From contig OZ244866.1 in assembly GCA_965221185.1 (NCBI GenBank), positions 1,178,001 to 1,242,000 on the forward strand: a stretch of DNA of 64,000 bases, read 5' to 3'. This stretch comes from Aldehydirespirator sp965221185 (GTDB lineage Bacteria; Actinomycetota; Acidimicrobiia; Acidimicrobiales; Aldehydirespiratoraceae). Within the stretch, counting starts at the first letter, position 1, and the number at the start of each line of letters is the position of its first letter. The notes under the pieces are model-generated. The model made no database searches, had not been told where the DNA came from, and saw only the letters and a program-made list of their open reading frames with translations. A program made the position numbers and the translations under genes. Of this stretch, positions 1 to 8,734 are shown piece by piece.

Positions 1-2
1 TC

Positions 3-269
3 ACCGATTTTGACGCCCATGCCCGGACTATCGCCGAGGCGGGGATCTACGACTTGGCCATCCACCACGACCAGATACTGCGGCCCGTGCTGCTGCGCGA
101 CTGGAAGCTTCCCTCCATCACGGGCCTCTCCGGCGTGGCGGAGGCGGCTCGCGAACGGCTCATGAAGCTCATCGACAGGATCGGGAGGGTGGGCAGGCTC
201 ATGGTCGAGCGCCGCGCCGAGCGCTGGACCATGGGTCGCGCCGTCAAGGCGGGAGCGCGGACGCACTAG
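3..269 (+). CDS. Acyl-ACP desaturase (type 2 fatty acid desaturase), C-terminal part
   Basis: The reading frame is open from the window edge, so only the last 88 residues are present. The segment with AEAGIYDLAIHHDQILRPVL followed by a WKL stretch resembles the region near the C-terminus of bacterial soluble acyl-ACP desaturases (DesA-like), which carry a conserved AGIYD element. The tail is basic and helical, as in that family. The enzyme would introduce a double bond into carrier-bound fatty acids in the cytoplasm. The diiron ligands lie outside the window, so the assignment rests on this short segment. Its TAG stop overlaps the likely -10 element of the next gene. Confidence 0.6.
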   Translation, partial: TDFDAHARTIAEAGIYDLAIHHDQILRPVLLRDWKLPSITGLSGVAEAARERLMKLIDRIGRVGRLMVERRAERWTMGRAVKAGARTH

Positions 270-272
270 ATT
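267..272 (+). promoter_or_regulatory. Leaderless-type -10 element (TAGATT) for the DUF192 gene
   Basis: TANNNT hexamer overlapping the preceding stop codon. A transcription start 7 bases after its last base falls at 279, one base before the ATG at 280. No Shine-Dalgarno sequence is present, so translation is probably leaderless. Confidence 0.5.
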
Positions 273-279
273 CGCGCCC

Positions 280-609
280 ATGGCGTGGCTGGTCTGCGGC
301 GACAGGGTCATCGCGTCGCTGGAGATCGCCTCCAGCCGGCGTGAACGGCGCAAGGGCTTGTCTGGACGCGACGGGATTGAGGGCGCGCTGCTGCTGGAAC
401 GGACCCGCTCCGTGCACTCGCTCGGTATGCGCTTTCCCATTGACGTGGCTCACTGCGACGCCGACATGCGGGTTCTGAGGGTGACGGTGATGCGGGCCAA
501 CCGGGTCGGATGCATCGTGCCGCGGGCCAAGGCGGTCATTGAGGCCGAGGCTGGCAGCTTCAAGCGCTGGGGAGTGGCTCCGGGCGTGGAGCTGGAGATC
601 CGGCGGTGA
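280..609 (+). CDS. DUF192 (UPF0127) family protein
   Basis: A 109-residue protein matching the DUF192 pattern: a KGLSGR segment near residue 27, the signature VHSLGMRFPIDVAHCDADM in the middle, and EAEAGSFKRWGV near the end. DUF192 proteins form small beta-rich domains of unknown biochemical role; some are exported, but this one has no signal peptide. The ATG at 280 sits one base after the predicted transcription start. Its end overlaps the GTG of rsmI by four bases, so the two are probably co-transcribed and translationally coupled. Confidence 0.85.
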   Translation: MAWLVCGDRVIASLEIASSRRERRKGLSGRDGIEGALLLERTRSVHSLGMRFPIDVAHCDADMRVLRVTVMRANRVGCIVPRAKAVIEAEAGSFKRWGVAPGVELEIRR

Positions 610-1484
610 GTGGCTCGCTGATACTGGTGGGCACGCCGATCGGCAACCTGGGCGATCTGAGCGGCAGGGCCGTGGAGGCTCTGGCCTCTGCGGACCTGGT
701 GTGCTGCGAGGACACCCGGCGCACGGGGCGTCTGCTCGCGCACGCCGGGGTGAGCGGCGCCCGGCTGCGCCGCGTGGACGAGCACACCGAGGCCGAGGCC
801 TGCGACGCGGTGTGTGAGCTGCTCACCGCTGGGGCGACGGTGGCGGTGGTGACCGACGCCGGTATGCCCGCGCTGACCGATCCGGGGGTTCGGCTCGTGG
901 CTGCGGCCGCGGCGGCCGGCCACACGGTCACGGTGGTGCCCGGTCCGTCGGCTGGCTTGGCGGCATTGGCGGTCAGCGGCCTGCCAACAACGCGATTCTG
1001 TTTCGAGGGTTTCTTGCCCCGCAAGGGCAGGGCTCGCGCCGTGCGTTTGGAGCAGATCGCAACGGAGCACCGCACCACCGTCCTGTACGAGTCGCCGCAT
1101 CGCCTGCGCTCGTGCCTTGCGGATCTGGCCGAGGCGTGCGGCCCGCTGAGGCGGGCCGTGGTGGCCCGCGAGCTCACCAAGCTGCATGAGGAGGTGGTGA
1201 GGGGCAGCCTGGCCGAGCTGTCCGAGTGGTCCGAGGGTCCGGTCAAGGGCGAAGTCGTGGTGGTAGTCGAGGGCGCTCCGGAGTCGGCCACCGAAGCCAC
1301 GGACGACGAGCTTCGGGCCGCGGTCGAGGCTCTCGTGGCCGATGGCGTGAGCCGCAGGGACGCGGCCGCATCGACCGCGGCGGCTTACGGAGTGTCGCGC
1401 CGCCGCGTCTACAACCTCGTGGCTGACACTCAAGAGACTGACCTCGAAGTAGGAAAACGTCCAGCTTTCCGAGTTGATTCCTAA
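606..1484 (+). CDS. rsmI: 16S rRNA (cytidine-1402-2'-O)-methyltransferase RsmI
   Basis: A 292-residue SAM-dependent methyltransferase of the tetrapyrrole-methylase fold. It modifies the ribose of C1402 in the 16S rRNA decoding centre. Visible signatures are GTPIGNLGDLS at the N-terminus, CEDTRRTGRLL, VTDAGMPALTDPG near residue 90 and VPGPSA. The start is a GTG overlapping the DUF192 stop in a GTGA junction. The C-terminal helical extension ends in a SRRRVYNLV-type segment, as in other RsmI proteins. metG follows, as in the rsmI to metG part of the mycobacterial region. Confidence 0.95.
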   Translation: MSGSLILVGTPIGNLGDLSGRAVEALASADLVCCEDTRRTGRLLAHAGVSGARLRRVDEHTEAEACDAVCELLTAGATVAVVTDAGMPALTDPGVRLVAAAAAAGHTVTVVPGPSAGLAALAVSGLPTTRFCFEGFLPRKGRARAVRLEQIATEHRTTVLYESPHRLRSCLADLAEACGPLRRAVVARELTKLHEEVVRGSLAELSEWSEGPVKGEVVVVVEGAPESATEATDDELRAAVEALVADGVSRRDAAASTAAAYGVSRRRVYNLVADTQETDLEVGKRPAFRVDS

Positions 1485-1538
1485 AACTGTCAGCTTGGCT
1501 GGGGAAGACCTTGGCATCTGGGGATAATGTGGCCCGCC

Positions 1539-3194
1539 ATGGGGGTGCCGGTACTGGTCGCGGTTGCGTGGCCCTACGCGTCGGGTAGTCGCCATCTCGG
1601 TCATCTCGCCGGGGCCTACCTGCCTGCCGACATCTACGCCCGCTACCAGAGGCTGGCCGGCAACGACGTTCTGATGGTGAGCGGATCCGACGTCCACGGC
1701 ACGCCGATCACCGTGCGGGCCGATGCCGAGGGCGTGACGCCCTCGGAGATCGTCGGGCGCTACCACGCCGAGTTCTGCCGTCAATGGGAGACGCTCGGCA
1801 TCTCCTGGGACCTCTACACCACCACCGGCACCCCCAACCACGCGGCCGTCACCCAGGACATGTTCCTGGTGCAGCTCCAGAACGGCCACATCGACAGGAG
1901 AGTCTCCGAGCAGTTCTACGACCCCGTCGGCGAGCGCTTCCTGCCCGATCGCTACATCGAGGGCACATGCCCGCGTTGCGGCTTTGAAGCGGCCCGCGGA
2001 GATCAGTGCGAGCACTGCGGCACCACCCTGGACGCCACCGACCTGATCGAGCCTCGGTCCAAGATCAGCGGCACAGTGCCGGAGCTGCGCCTTACCGAGC
2101 ACTTCTACTTTCGCTACTCGGACTTCACCGAGAAGGTCGGAGCCTGGCTCAAGACACGGCGAGGTTGGCGGCCCCATGTGCTGAACTCGGCCACCGGTTG
2201 GACCAACGAGGGCCTCCAGGACCGGGCAATCACCCGGGATCTCGACTGGGGAGTAGAGCTTCCCGTCGACGACTTGGGCGAGGGCAAGCGCATTTACGTC
2301 TGGTACGACGCGGTGATCGGCTACCTGTCGGCTTCCAAGGAATGGTCGGTCCGCAACGGTGACCCCGACGCCTGGAGGCGCTGGTGGCACAACGACGACG
2401 CCCGCCACCTGTACTTCGTGGGAAAGGACAACATCCCGTTCCACGCCCTGCTGTGGCCCGCCCAGCTGATGGGCTACGGCGGCCTGCACCTGCCCGACAA
2501 CGTGCCCGCGAACCAGTACGTGACCTTCTCGGGGGCCAAGATGGCCGCGGGCCGGGGCGTCGGCCTCACCATCGGGGAAGGCCTAAGGATTTTCGAGCCC
2601 GACGCCTTGCGCTACGCCCTCGCCGCGGCCTTGCCCGAGCACGCCGACACCGAGGTCTCAATCGAGGAGATCGCCCGGCGGATCAACGACGAGCTGGTCG
2701 CCACCTGGGGGAACCTCGTCCACCGGGTGCTGTCGATGGCTCAGACCGCGCTGGCTGGAACAATCCCCGAAGTCGGCGATCGCCGATCCTCCGACACTGC
2801 TGTGCTGGCCGCGGTCGACGACGCCCTGAGTGAGGGAGCCGACTGCATCGAGCGGGTTGAGCTGCGGGCCGGCCTGCGGGCCGCCATGGGGGCGGCTGCC
2901 AAGGTGAACGCCTACCTCAACTCCACCGAGCCCTGGAAGCTGGCCTCGGTGGAGCCGGACCGGGCCGCGGCGGTGCTGGTGACCGCGCTGGAGGCCGTGG
3001 CCGGCGTGCGGACCGGACTGGCTCCGTACCTTCCGTTCTCGACGGCGGCGCTCGATGGCATCTTCGGCCCCGTCCAGTGCTGGGAGCGCCCGACCGTGCC
3101 GCCAGGCACGGCGGTGCCCAAGCCGACGCCCCTGTTCGCCAAAGTCGACCTCGACGCCATCGATCTCGCCGATCCGGGCGAGGGACAGGCCTGA
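1539..3194 (+). CDS. metG: Methionyl-tRNA synthetase
   Basis: Class I aminoacyl-tRNA synthetase charging tRNA-Met, 551 residues from the ATG at 1539. HLGH near residue 19 is the HIGH motif. A four-cysteine zinc knuckle of the form CPRCGF...CEHCG lies near residue 145. The Rossmann fold is followed by a helical anticodon-binding domain. The usual KMSKS loop is replaced by KMAAG around residue 334. I prefer ATG 1539 over ATG 1527 because a GATAAT/TAATGT element overlaps 1527, and the protein then begins just before the conserved VAVAWPYA strand. The C-terminal dimerisation domain of E. coli MetG is absent. Confidence 0.95.
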   Translation: MGVPVLVAVAWPYASGSRHLGHLAGAYLPADIYARYQRLAGNDVLMVSGSDVHGTPITVRADAEGVTPSEIVGRYHAEFCRQWETLGISWDLYTTTGTPNHAAVTQDMFLVQLQNGHIDRRVSEQFYDPVGERFLPDRYIEGTCPRCGFEAARGDQCEHCGTTLDATDLIEPRSKISGTVPELRLTEHFYFRYSDFTEKVGAWLKTRRGWRPHVLNSATGWTNEGLQDRAITRDLDWGVELPVDDLGEGKRIYVWYDAVIGYLSASKEWSVRNGDPDAWRRWWHNDDARHLYFVGKDNIPFHALLWPAQLMGYGGLHLPDNVPANQYVTFSGAKMAAGRGVGLTIGEGLRIFEPDALRYALAAALPEHADTEVSIEEIARRINDELVATWGNLVHRVLSMAQTALAGTIPEVGDRRSSDTAVLAAVDDALSEGADCIERVELRAGLRAAMGAAAKVNAYLNSTEPWKLASVEPDRAAAVLVTALEAVAGVRTGLAPYLPFSTAALDGIFGPVQCWERPTVPPGTAVPKPTPLFAKVDLDAIDLADPGEGQA

Positions 3195-3200
3195 GGAGGC

Positions 3201-3983
3201 GTGGCTGCCGTGGCCTGGGCCGATCACCACTGCCACCTTCCGGCCGGCGACGCGGCGGGCGCGGTGATCTCCGACGCGCGTTCCGCGGGCGTCGAGGTGC
3301 TGATCAACGTTGGCACCGATGTGGAGGACTCCCGGCGAGCGATCTCGGTGGCCGAGGCCCACGACGGGGTGTGGGCCACTGCAGGCGTGCACCCCCATGA
3401 GGCGTCCAGTGGCATGGACGGGCTGGAGGCCTTGGTGCGGCATACTGAAGTGGTGGCCGTGGGCGAGACGGGCCTCGACTACCACTACGACCACTCGCCG
3501 CGACCGGTGCAGCGGCAGGTCTTCGCGGCGCAGGTGGAGATGGCCAACCGGCGCGGCCTGCCGCTGGTGGTCCACACCCGGTCCGCCTGGGACGACACCC
3601 TCTCGGTGCTCGACCGCGAGGGCGTGCCGTCCCGGACGGTGATGCACTGCTTCACGGGCGGACCCGAAGAGGCTGAGGAGTGCCTGCGCCGCGGCGCGGT
3701 GCTGTCATTCTCGGGGATTGTTACCTTCCCCAAGGCCGACGACGTGCGCGACGCGGCCCGGGCGTGCCCGCTCGATCGCCTGCTGGTCGAGACCGACAGC
3801 CCGTACCTGGCTCCGGTGCCCCACCGCGGCAGGAAGAACCGCCCCGCGCTGGTGGGGGTTGTGGGCGCGGCGGTGGCCGGCGCCAAGGGTCTTGACGTCT
3901 CGGAGGTGGAGGAGGCGACCTGGGCAACGACCCGGGCCTTCTACGGACTCGATCGAGAGGTTGGTTCAGATGGGCGCGCCTGA
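3201..3983 (+). CDS. tatD: TatD family metal-dependent DNase
   Basis: A 260-residue TIM-barrel metallohydrolase of the TatD/YcfH family, reported to act as 3'-5' nuclease or deoxyribonuclease. The HHCH metal-binding element is at the N-terminus. GVHPHEA and VGETGLDY follow, then HTRSAWDD, MHCFTGG and ETDSPYL, the canonical TatD motifs in order. The GTG start lies 6 bases after metG, so it is part of the metG-tatD-rpf-rsmA run. The same order is found in Mycobacterium (Rv1007c-Rv1010 region). Confidence 0.92.
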   Translation: MAAVAWADHHCHLPAGDAAGAVISDARSAGVEVLINVGTDVEDSRRAISVAEAHDGVWATAGVHPHEASSGMDGLEALVRHTEVVAVGETGLDYHYDHSPRPVQRQVFAAQVEMANRRGLPLVVHTRSAWDDTLSVLDREGVPSRTVMHCFTGGPEEAEECLRRGAVLSFSGIVTFPKADDVRDAARACPLDRLLVETDSPYLAPVPHRGRKNRPALVGVVGAAVAGAKGLDVSEVEEATWATTRAFYGLDREVGSDGRA

Positions 3984-4605
3984 CCGTCGCACCCGGCTGG
4001 CCCTGATCGGGGCGGCGGCTTTCGTTGTGCTGGCTGTCGCAGGCACCCCCGCTCTGGCCCAGACGTCGCCGCCCCCCGATGTGGAGCCGGAAGAAGTCGT
4101 GGACGTGGACAACCTCGCGGACCGGGCCCGGCAGTGGAGCGAGGCTCGCCGGCGAGCCCGCGAGGAGGCAATGCGCAGGGCCGAGGAACTGGCTGTCGCG
4201 GCCCGAAGCAGCACTACGACCACGACTGCGGCCCCCACGACCACTGCGGCGCCGACAACGACCGCAGCGCCGACCACGACCACCGAGGCGCCGACTACGA
4301 CCACCGAGACCGAGGTCATCGAGCACCCGATACCGGCAGGCACCACTGAGGAGCAGTGGCACGCTCTGCGACAGTGCGAGTCGACTCAGAACTACCGGGC
4401 CATCAGCGTCAGCGGCCGGTACCGCGGCGCCTACCAGTTCTCGATCCGGACGTGGGACTGGGTGGCCGGAAAGCACTACCCGGACCTGGTCGGGGTCGAC
4501 CCCATAGACGCTTCGCCCTCCGACCAGGACAAGATGGCCTACAAGCTCTACGAGATAAACGGCTGGGACCCCTGGCCCACATGCAAGAAGAGGCTGCCCT
4601 ACTGA
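3970..4605 (+). CDS. Resuscitation-promoting-factor-like exported transglycosylase
   Basis: A 211-residue exported protein. Residues 1-35 form a signal peptide ending near ALAQ. A short acidic and helical segment is followed by a low-complexity Thr/Pro linker (repeats of TTTAAP, roughly residues 78-115). The C-terminal domain, from the WHALRQCES segment, matches the Rpf lysozyme-like fold: the Glu of CES is the expected catalytic residue, and RGAYQFSIRTWDW corresponds to the conserved GGLQF-type strand. It would cleave peptidoglycan outside the membrane. Unlike RpfB, no G5 or DUF348 domains are present. The ATG at 3970 overlaps the end of tatD. Placement between tatD and rsmA matches rpfB in Mycobacterium. 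Confidence 0.85.
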   Translation: MGAPDRRTRLALIGAAAFVVLAVAGTPALAQTSPPPDVEPEEVVDVDNLADRARQWSEARRRAREEAMRRAEELAVAARSSTTTTTAAPTTTAAPTTTAAPTTTTEAPTTTTETEVIEHPIPAGTTEEQWHALRQCESTQNYRAISVSGRYRGAYQFSIRTWDWVAGKHYPDLVGVDPIDASPSDQDKMAYKLYEINGWDPWPTCKKRLPY

Positions 4606-5435
4606 CTCACACGCAGTCCGAGCTTCAGGCGCTCATGGACCGCTTCGACGTGTCGCCGCGCCGATCCCTCGGGCAGCACTTCGTGACAGATCCCAACACC
4701 GTGCGGCGCATCGCCCGGCTCAGCGGAGCGGGCCCGGCGGACCACGTGCTGGAGATCGGTGCCGGCCTGGGCTCGCTCACTCTCGCCCTGGCCGAGACGG
4801 GTGCGTCGGTGCGGGCCGTGGAGGTCGACTCCGGCCTTGCGGCCGCGCTGCGCGAGGTGGTAGCCGAGGCGGGGGCGCGAGGCGTGGAGGTGTTGGAGGG
4901 GGACGCTTCGACCCTGGACTTCGGTCAGGTCCTGCGGGGCTCGGACCGATGGATGCTGGTGGCCAACCTGCCTTACAACATCGCTACGCCGCTGGTGCTG
5001 GACCTGCTGCGCGACGTCGGTGCCATCGAGGCGATGGTCGTGATGGTGCAGCGCGAGGTGGGGGAGAGGCTGGCGGCGCCGCCCGGGTCGAGGGCCCGGG
5101 GCATTCCCAGCGTGCTGGTGGAGCGGCGGGGCACGGCGCGGGTGGCGGCCAGGGTCGCGGCCTCGGTGTTCCGTCCCCGGCCGAAGGTCGAGTCGGTGGT
5201 GGTTCGCATCGAGCGCCATGCGGGCTTGGACGCGCCGTCGCTGACGTCGGAGACCGACGCCCGCTTCGAGGCTCTCGTGCGGGCCGGCTTCGGCCAGCGG
5301 CGCAAGATGCTGCGCCGCTCGCTGGCCGGGCGCGTCGGCTCCGAGGGTTTCGCGGCCGCCGGCGTGGACCCGTCGGCCCGGCCCGAGGCACTGACCCTGC
5401 AACAGTGGATCGGCCTGGCCCGGTCCGAGCCGTAA
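4581..5435 (+). CDS. rsmA: 16S rRNA dimethyladenosine transferase RsmA (KsgA)
   Basis: Dimethylates A1518 and A1519 of 16S rRNA using SAM. SLGQHFVTDPN near the N-terminus, LEIGAGLGSLTLAL as SAM motif I, and the catalytic ANLPYNIATPL (NLPY) motif are all visible. A C-terminal helical domain contains FRPRPKVES. The ATG at 4581 overlaps the rpf-like gene by 25 bases and gives the usual short helix before the GQHF motif. ATG 4635 is an alternative that would trim that helix. Length (284 residues) is normal. Confidence 0.93.
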   Translation: MQEEAALLTHTQSELQALMDRFDVSPRRSLGQHFVTDPNTVRRIARLSGAGPADHVLEIGAGLGSLTLALAETGASVRAVEVDSGLAAALREVVAEAGARGVEVLEGDASTLDFGQVLRGSDRWMLVANLPYNIATPLVLDLLRDVGAIEAMVVMVQREVGERLAAPPGSRARGIPSVLVERRGTARVAARVAASVFRPRPKVESVVVRIERHAGLDAPSLTSETDARFEALVRAGFGQRRKMLRRSLAGRVGSEGFAAAGVDPSARPEALTLQQWIGLARSEP

Positions 5436-5471
5436 CTCTCAGGATCAGGCCAACCCGGCGAGGCGCAGCTC

Positions 5472-7796
5472 TCAGGATCCAGCCGCTGCCTCCGCGGCCG
5501 CGATGGCCTTCCACACTCTCTGGGGTGTGTAAGGCATGTCCAGGTGCGACACCCCGAGAGGCGCCAGCGCGTCGAGCACGGCGGACTGCACCGCGGGAAT
5601 GGATCCGATCGTTCCCGACTCGCCGACGCCCTTGGCGCCGAGGGGGTTGAGCGGAGTCGGCGTCTCGGTGTGGGCCGTCTCGAAGCGGGGCAGCTCGGAG
5701 GCGGCCGGGATGGCGTAGTCGGCGAAGTTCGTGTTGCGGGGGTTGCCGTCGGCGTCGTAGGTCGTCTCCTCGTACAGGGCCTGCGAGATGCCCGTGGCGA
5801 CGCCGCCGTGCACCTGCCCCTCCACGAGCACCGGGTTGAGGATGCGGCCGCAGTCGTCTACCGCGATGTGGCGCAGGGCTCTGGCCTCACCGGTGCCGGA
5901 GTCGACCTCCACCACCGACACGTGGGCGCCGAACGGGTAGCTGGACTCGCCCTGGTCGAAGTCGGTCTCTGCGGCCAGGCCGCCCGGCTCGACGCCGGCG
6001 GGCAGGTCGTCGGCGGCCGCGGCCGCGGCCAGCTCGGCCCACGACACCGTCCGCGCCGGCACGCCCGCGGGGGCCAGCCCGCCCGGAGCCACGACGATGT
6101 CGCCGATGTCGGCTTCGAGCAGGTTCGCGGCCAGGCGCCGCGCCGTGTCGAGGACCTCGTTGGCCGCGGTCCACACCGCGCTGCCGCCGATCTGCAGCGA
6201 CCGCGACGCCACCGTGCCGGTGCCCCGGGGCACCTCGGCGGTGTCGCTGTGGATGATCCGGACCTGCTCTGCGGGCACCCCCAGCACTTCGCCCAGGATC
6301 TGGGAGAAGGCGGTGGCGTGTCCCTGGCCGTGCGAGGCGGTGCCCACCCGGGCGGTGACCGTGCCGTCGAGCTCGACGGTGACCGACCCGTACTCCTGGA
6401 ACAGCCCGACCGCGGTCACTTCCACGTAGGTCGACACGCCGATGCCGAGCAGCCTCCGGTCACCTCCGGCCCGGCGGCGGGCCTGCTCGGCCCTCAATTC
6501 GCTGTATCCGGCTGTCTCCAGGGCCAGGTCCAGGGCGCGGGCGTAGTCGCCGCAGTCCATGTTGGCGCCGGTGGGCGTGGTCAGGGGGAAGTCGCCGGGC
6601 GCCAGCAGGTTGCGGCGTCGCAGCTCGGCGGGGTCTATGCCCAACTCGGCCGCGGCCAGGTCGATGATCCGCTCGAGGCACACCGTCGCCTCGGGCCGCC
6701 CCGCCCCCCGGAAGGCGGCCACCGGCGTGGTGTTGGTGACCGCCGCGACGGCCTCATAGTGGACGGCACCTATGCGGTAGGGCCCCGACGCCATCAGCAT
6801 CGTGAAGAAGGGCAGGAACGCCCCTATGCCCGGATAGGCGCCCGCACTTGAGGTGGCCTTGATGTTGATCCAGCGGAACGTGCCGTCGGTGCTCAAGCCC
6901 AGTTCGACGTCGTTGACGTAGTCGCGTCCCTGGGTCATGTTGACCAGGTTCTCGCTGCGGGTCTCGACCCACTTGACGGGTCGGCGCAGGCGCCGGGCCA
7001 GCCACGCCGTGATCATGAACTCCGGGTAGGTGACGGCCTTGGGGCCGAATCCGCCGCCGACGGCCGGGGCGACGACCCGCACACCCTCCGGCGGCGTGTC
7101 GAGGGCCGCGGCCACCCCGTCGCGCACCTCGTGGGGCCGCTGGGTGGTGCACCACAGCGTCACCCCGTCCGGGCTGTCGCCGATACCGGGCGCGGCCAAA
7201 GCGGCGGAGGACTCGATCGGTGCTCCCGACATGCGGTGATTGACGATCCGTTCCTTCACCGTCAGGTCGTGGCCAACCATGGCGTCGGGATCGGCGGGCG
7301 TGGAGAACTGCGCCGCCAGGTTCGATCCGTGGGCCTCGATCACCACCGGGGCGCCGGGCTCGAGGGCTTCGAACGGGTCGATCACCGCATCTAGCGGGCC
7401 GTAGTCCACCTCCACCAGTTCGGAGGCGTCGATGGCGGCGGCCCGGGACTCGGCCACCACCACCGCGATGGGGTCGCCCACGTAGCGGGCCTTGTCGGCC
7501 AGAGGCAGCCGGCTGAGTTCCGGCGGCAGCATGATGAACAGGTGCTGGGGGGTGATGGGGAGGTCCGCGGCCGTCAACACGTCCACGACGCCGGGCACGG
7601 CCCGGGCGGCCTCGGAGTCGACGGAAACGATGTCGGCGTGGGCCATGACCGATCTCACGAAGGCCAGGTGCAGCGTGCCCTCCGGTGACATGTCGCCCAC
7701 ATAGCGAGCGGTGCCGGTGAGCAGATCGGGATCCTCCCGCCTGAGCACCGCGTTGCCCATGAACGAGCCCGATGGCATTGCTGAGCCTGTCGGCAT
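5472..7796 (-). CDS. CoxL-like molybdenum hydroxylase large subunit (orphan)
   Basis: A 774-residue protein of the xanthine oxidase family. An aldehyde oxidase/xanthine dehydrogenase hammerhead domain (about residues 20-130) precedes the molybdopterin-binding domain. The active-site segment near residue 360 reads AFRGAGR. This is close to the AYRGAGR of form II (putative) CO dehydrogenases and unlike the AYXCSFR of true form I CO dehydrogenase. The start at 7796 gives MPTGSAMPSGSF before the first conserved strand; longer upstream starts would run into ispE. No medium FAD or small 2Fe-2S subunit gene is adjacent, which is unusual. Accessory genes of the cox type lie 24 kb away at 31.8-36.6 kb. 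The substrate cannot be predicted. Confidence 0.85.
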   Translation of the reverse strand: MPTGSAMPSGSFMGNAVLRREDPDLLTGTARYVGDMSPEGTLHLAFVRSVMAHADIVSVDSEAARAVPGVVDVLTAADLPITPQHLFIMLPPELSRLPLADKARYVGDPIAVVVAESRAAAIDASELVEVDYGPLDAVIDPFEALEPGAPVVIEAHGSNLAAQFSTPADPDAMVGHDLTVKERIVNHRMSGAPIESSAALAAPGIGDSPDGVTLWCTTQRPHEVRDGVAAALDTPPEGVRVVAPAVGGGFGPKAVTYPEFMITAWLARRLRRPVKWVETRSENLVNMTQGRDYVNDVELGLSTDGTFRWINIKATSSAGAYPGIGAFLPFFTMLMASGPYRIGAVHYEAVAAVTNTTPVAAFRGAGRPEATVCLERIIDLAAAELGIDPAELRRRNLLAPGDFPLTTPTGANMDCGDYARALDLALETAGYSELRAEQARRRAGGDRRLLGIGVSTYVEVTAVGLFQEYGSVTVELDGTVTARVGTASHGQGHATAFSQILGEVLGVPAEQVRIIHSDTAEVPRGTGTVASRSLQIGGSAVWTAANEVLDTARRLAANLLEADIGDIVVAPGGLAPAGVPARTVSWAELAAAAAADDLPAGVEPGGLAAETDFDQGESSYPFGAHVSVVEVDSGTGEARALRHIAVDDCGRILNPVLVEGQVHGGVATGISQALYEETTYDADGNPRNTNFADYAIPAASELPRFETAHTETPTPLNPLGAKGVGESGTIGSIPAVQSAVLDALAPLGVSHLDMPYTPQRVWKAIAAAEAAAGS

Positions 7797-7911
7797 GGCT
7801 AACCCCCGTTCGGCTACCAGACTTGTGGACTGTACCGGCGCACCGTGCCCTGGTCCCGGACCGGCGCAGAACCGGTCGGTGGGGCCGCAGCGGCAATGCC
7901 CGGCCCGGCAG

Positions 7912-7917
7912 TAGCTT
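7912..7917 (+). promoter_or_regulatory. -10 element (TAGCTT) upstream of ispE mini-ORF
   Basis: TANNNT hexamer. The predicted +1 is 7924, exactly the G of a GTG that opens an 11-codon reading frame ending on the ispE start codon. Confidence 0.45.
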
Positions 7918-7923
7918 CGCGGT

Positions 7924-7959
7924 GTGATCGAGGCTGGGCTGATCGGGGCGGCGCGGTGA
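7924..7959 (+). CDS. Possible leaderless leader peptide upstream of ispE
   Basis: Reading from the predicted transcription start gives MIEAGLIGAAR and a TGA that overlaps the ispE GTG in a GTGA junction. The first nine bases repeat the first nine bases of ispE (both GTGATCGAG). ispE itself has no Shine-Dalgarno sequence, so re-initiation after this peptide would be one way to translate it. This rests on geometry only; no homolog is known to me. Confidence 0.3.
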   Translation: MIEAGLIGAAR

Positions 7960-8696
7960 TCGAGGTGTTCGCGCCGGCCAAGCTGACGTTGAGTCTGCGG
8001 ATCACCGGAGTCCGCGGCGACGGCTACCACGAGATCGACGCTGAGATGGCGACGCTGGACTTCTCTGATCGGCTGGAGATCTTCCCGAGCCCCGACGGCG
8101 CCGTCGAGGTCCGGATGCTCGACGCCGCCGGGCACGACTTCGCGGCTGGCGTGCCCGCGGCCGACAACCTTGTCGCGCGCGCTCTGGCTCTGGCCGGGCG
8201 CAGCGCCGGGGTGACGGTGCACAAGCGGATCCCGGCGGGCGCCGGGCTGGGCGGCGGTTCGGCCGACGCGGCCGCGGTGCTGCGCTGGGCCGGGTTCACC
8301 GACACCGCGCGGGCGGCATCGATTGGCGCGGATGTGGCTTTCTGCCTGTCCGGTGGCCGGGCCCGGGTGCGGGGCATCGGGGAGATCGTCGAGCCGCTGC
8401 CCTACGTCCGCGAGCAGTACACCCTGCTGCTGGTGCCGCTGTCATGCAGCACCGCGGCCGTGTACGCGGCCTGGGACGAGCTCGGTGGTCCGGCCGGGCG
8501 CAACGGCAACGATCTGGAGGACGCCGCGCTGCGGGTGGCCCCGGAGCTGGCCGCGTGGCGCCACGAGCTGGGCGACGCCACCGGGCAGACCCCCCGGCTG
8601 GCGGGAAGCGGCAGCACCTGGTTCGTCGCCGGCGCCCACCCCGGCCCGCACCGTGTGGTGGTCACCACTACACAGGCGGCCGCTCCGTTGGCGTGA
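7956..8696 (+). CDS. ispE: 4-diphosphocytidyl-2-C-methyl-D-erythritol kinase IspE
   Basis: GHMP-family kinase phosphorylating CDP-methylerythritol in the MEP isoprenoid pathway. VFAPAKLTLSLRI at the N-terminus is the first conserved motif, with its substrate-binding Lys. The ATP-binding loop is PAGAGLGGGSADAAA near residue 92. GSGSTWF near the end is the third GHMP motif. At 246 residues it is shorter than most IspE proteins (about 280-310), with compact loops rather than a broken domain. The GTG at 7956 places the conserved N-terminal strand directly after the start. It follows rsmA in mycobacteria too; here the CoxL-like gene separates them. Confidence 0.9.
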   Translation: MIEVFAPAKLTLSLRITGVRGDGYHEIDAEMATLDFSDRLEIFPSPDGAVEVRMLDAAGHDFAAGVPAADNLVARALALAGRSAGVTVHKRIPAGAGLGGGSADAAAVLRWAGFTDTARAASIGADVAFCLSGGRARVRGIGEIVEPLPYVREQYTLLLVPLSCSTAAVYAAWDELGGPAGRNGNDLEDAALRVAPELAAWRHELGDATGQTPRLAGSGSTWFVAGAHPGPHRVVVTTTQAAAPLA

Positions 8697-8734
8697 GGGC
8701 GTTGGTGGGAGGGTGCCGGCGTCGGGTCCGGCGG

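Noticed and set aside
450..2489. A 679-codon minus-strand frame over rsmI and metG
   Set aside because: Antisense shadow of two certain genes; no recognisable motif.
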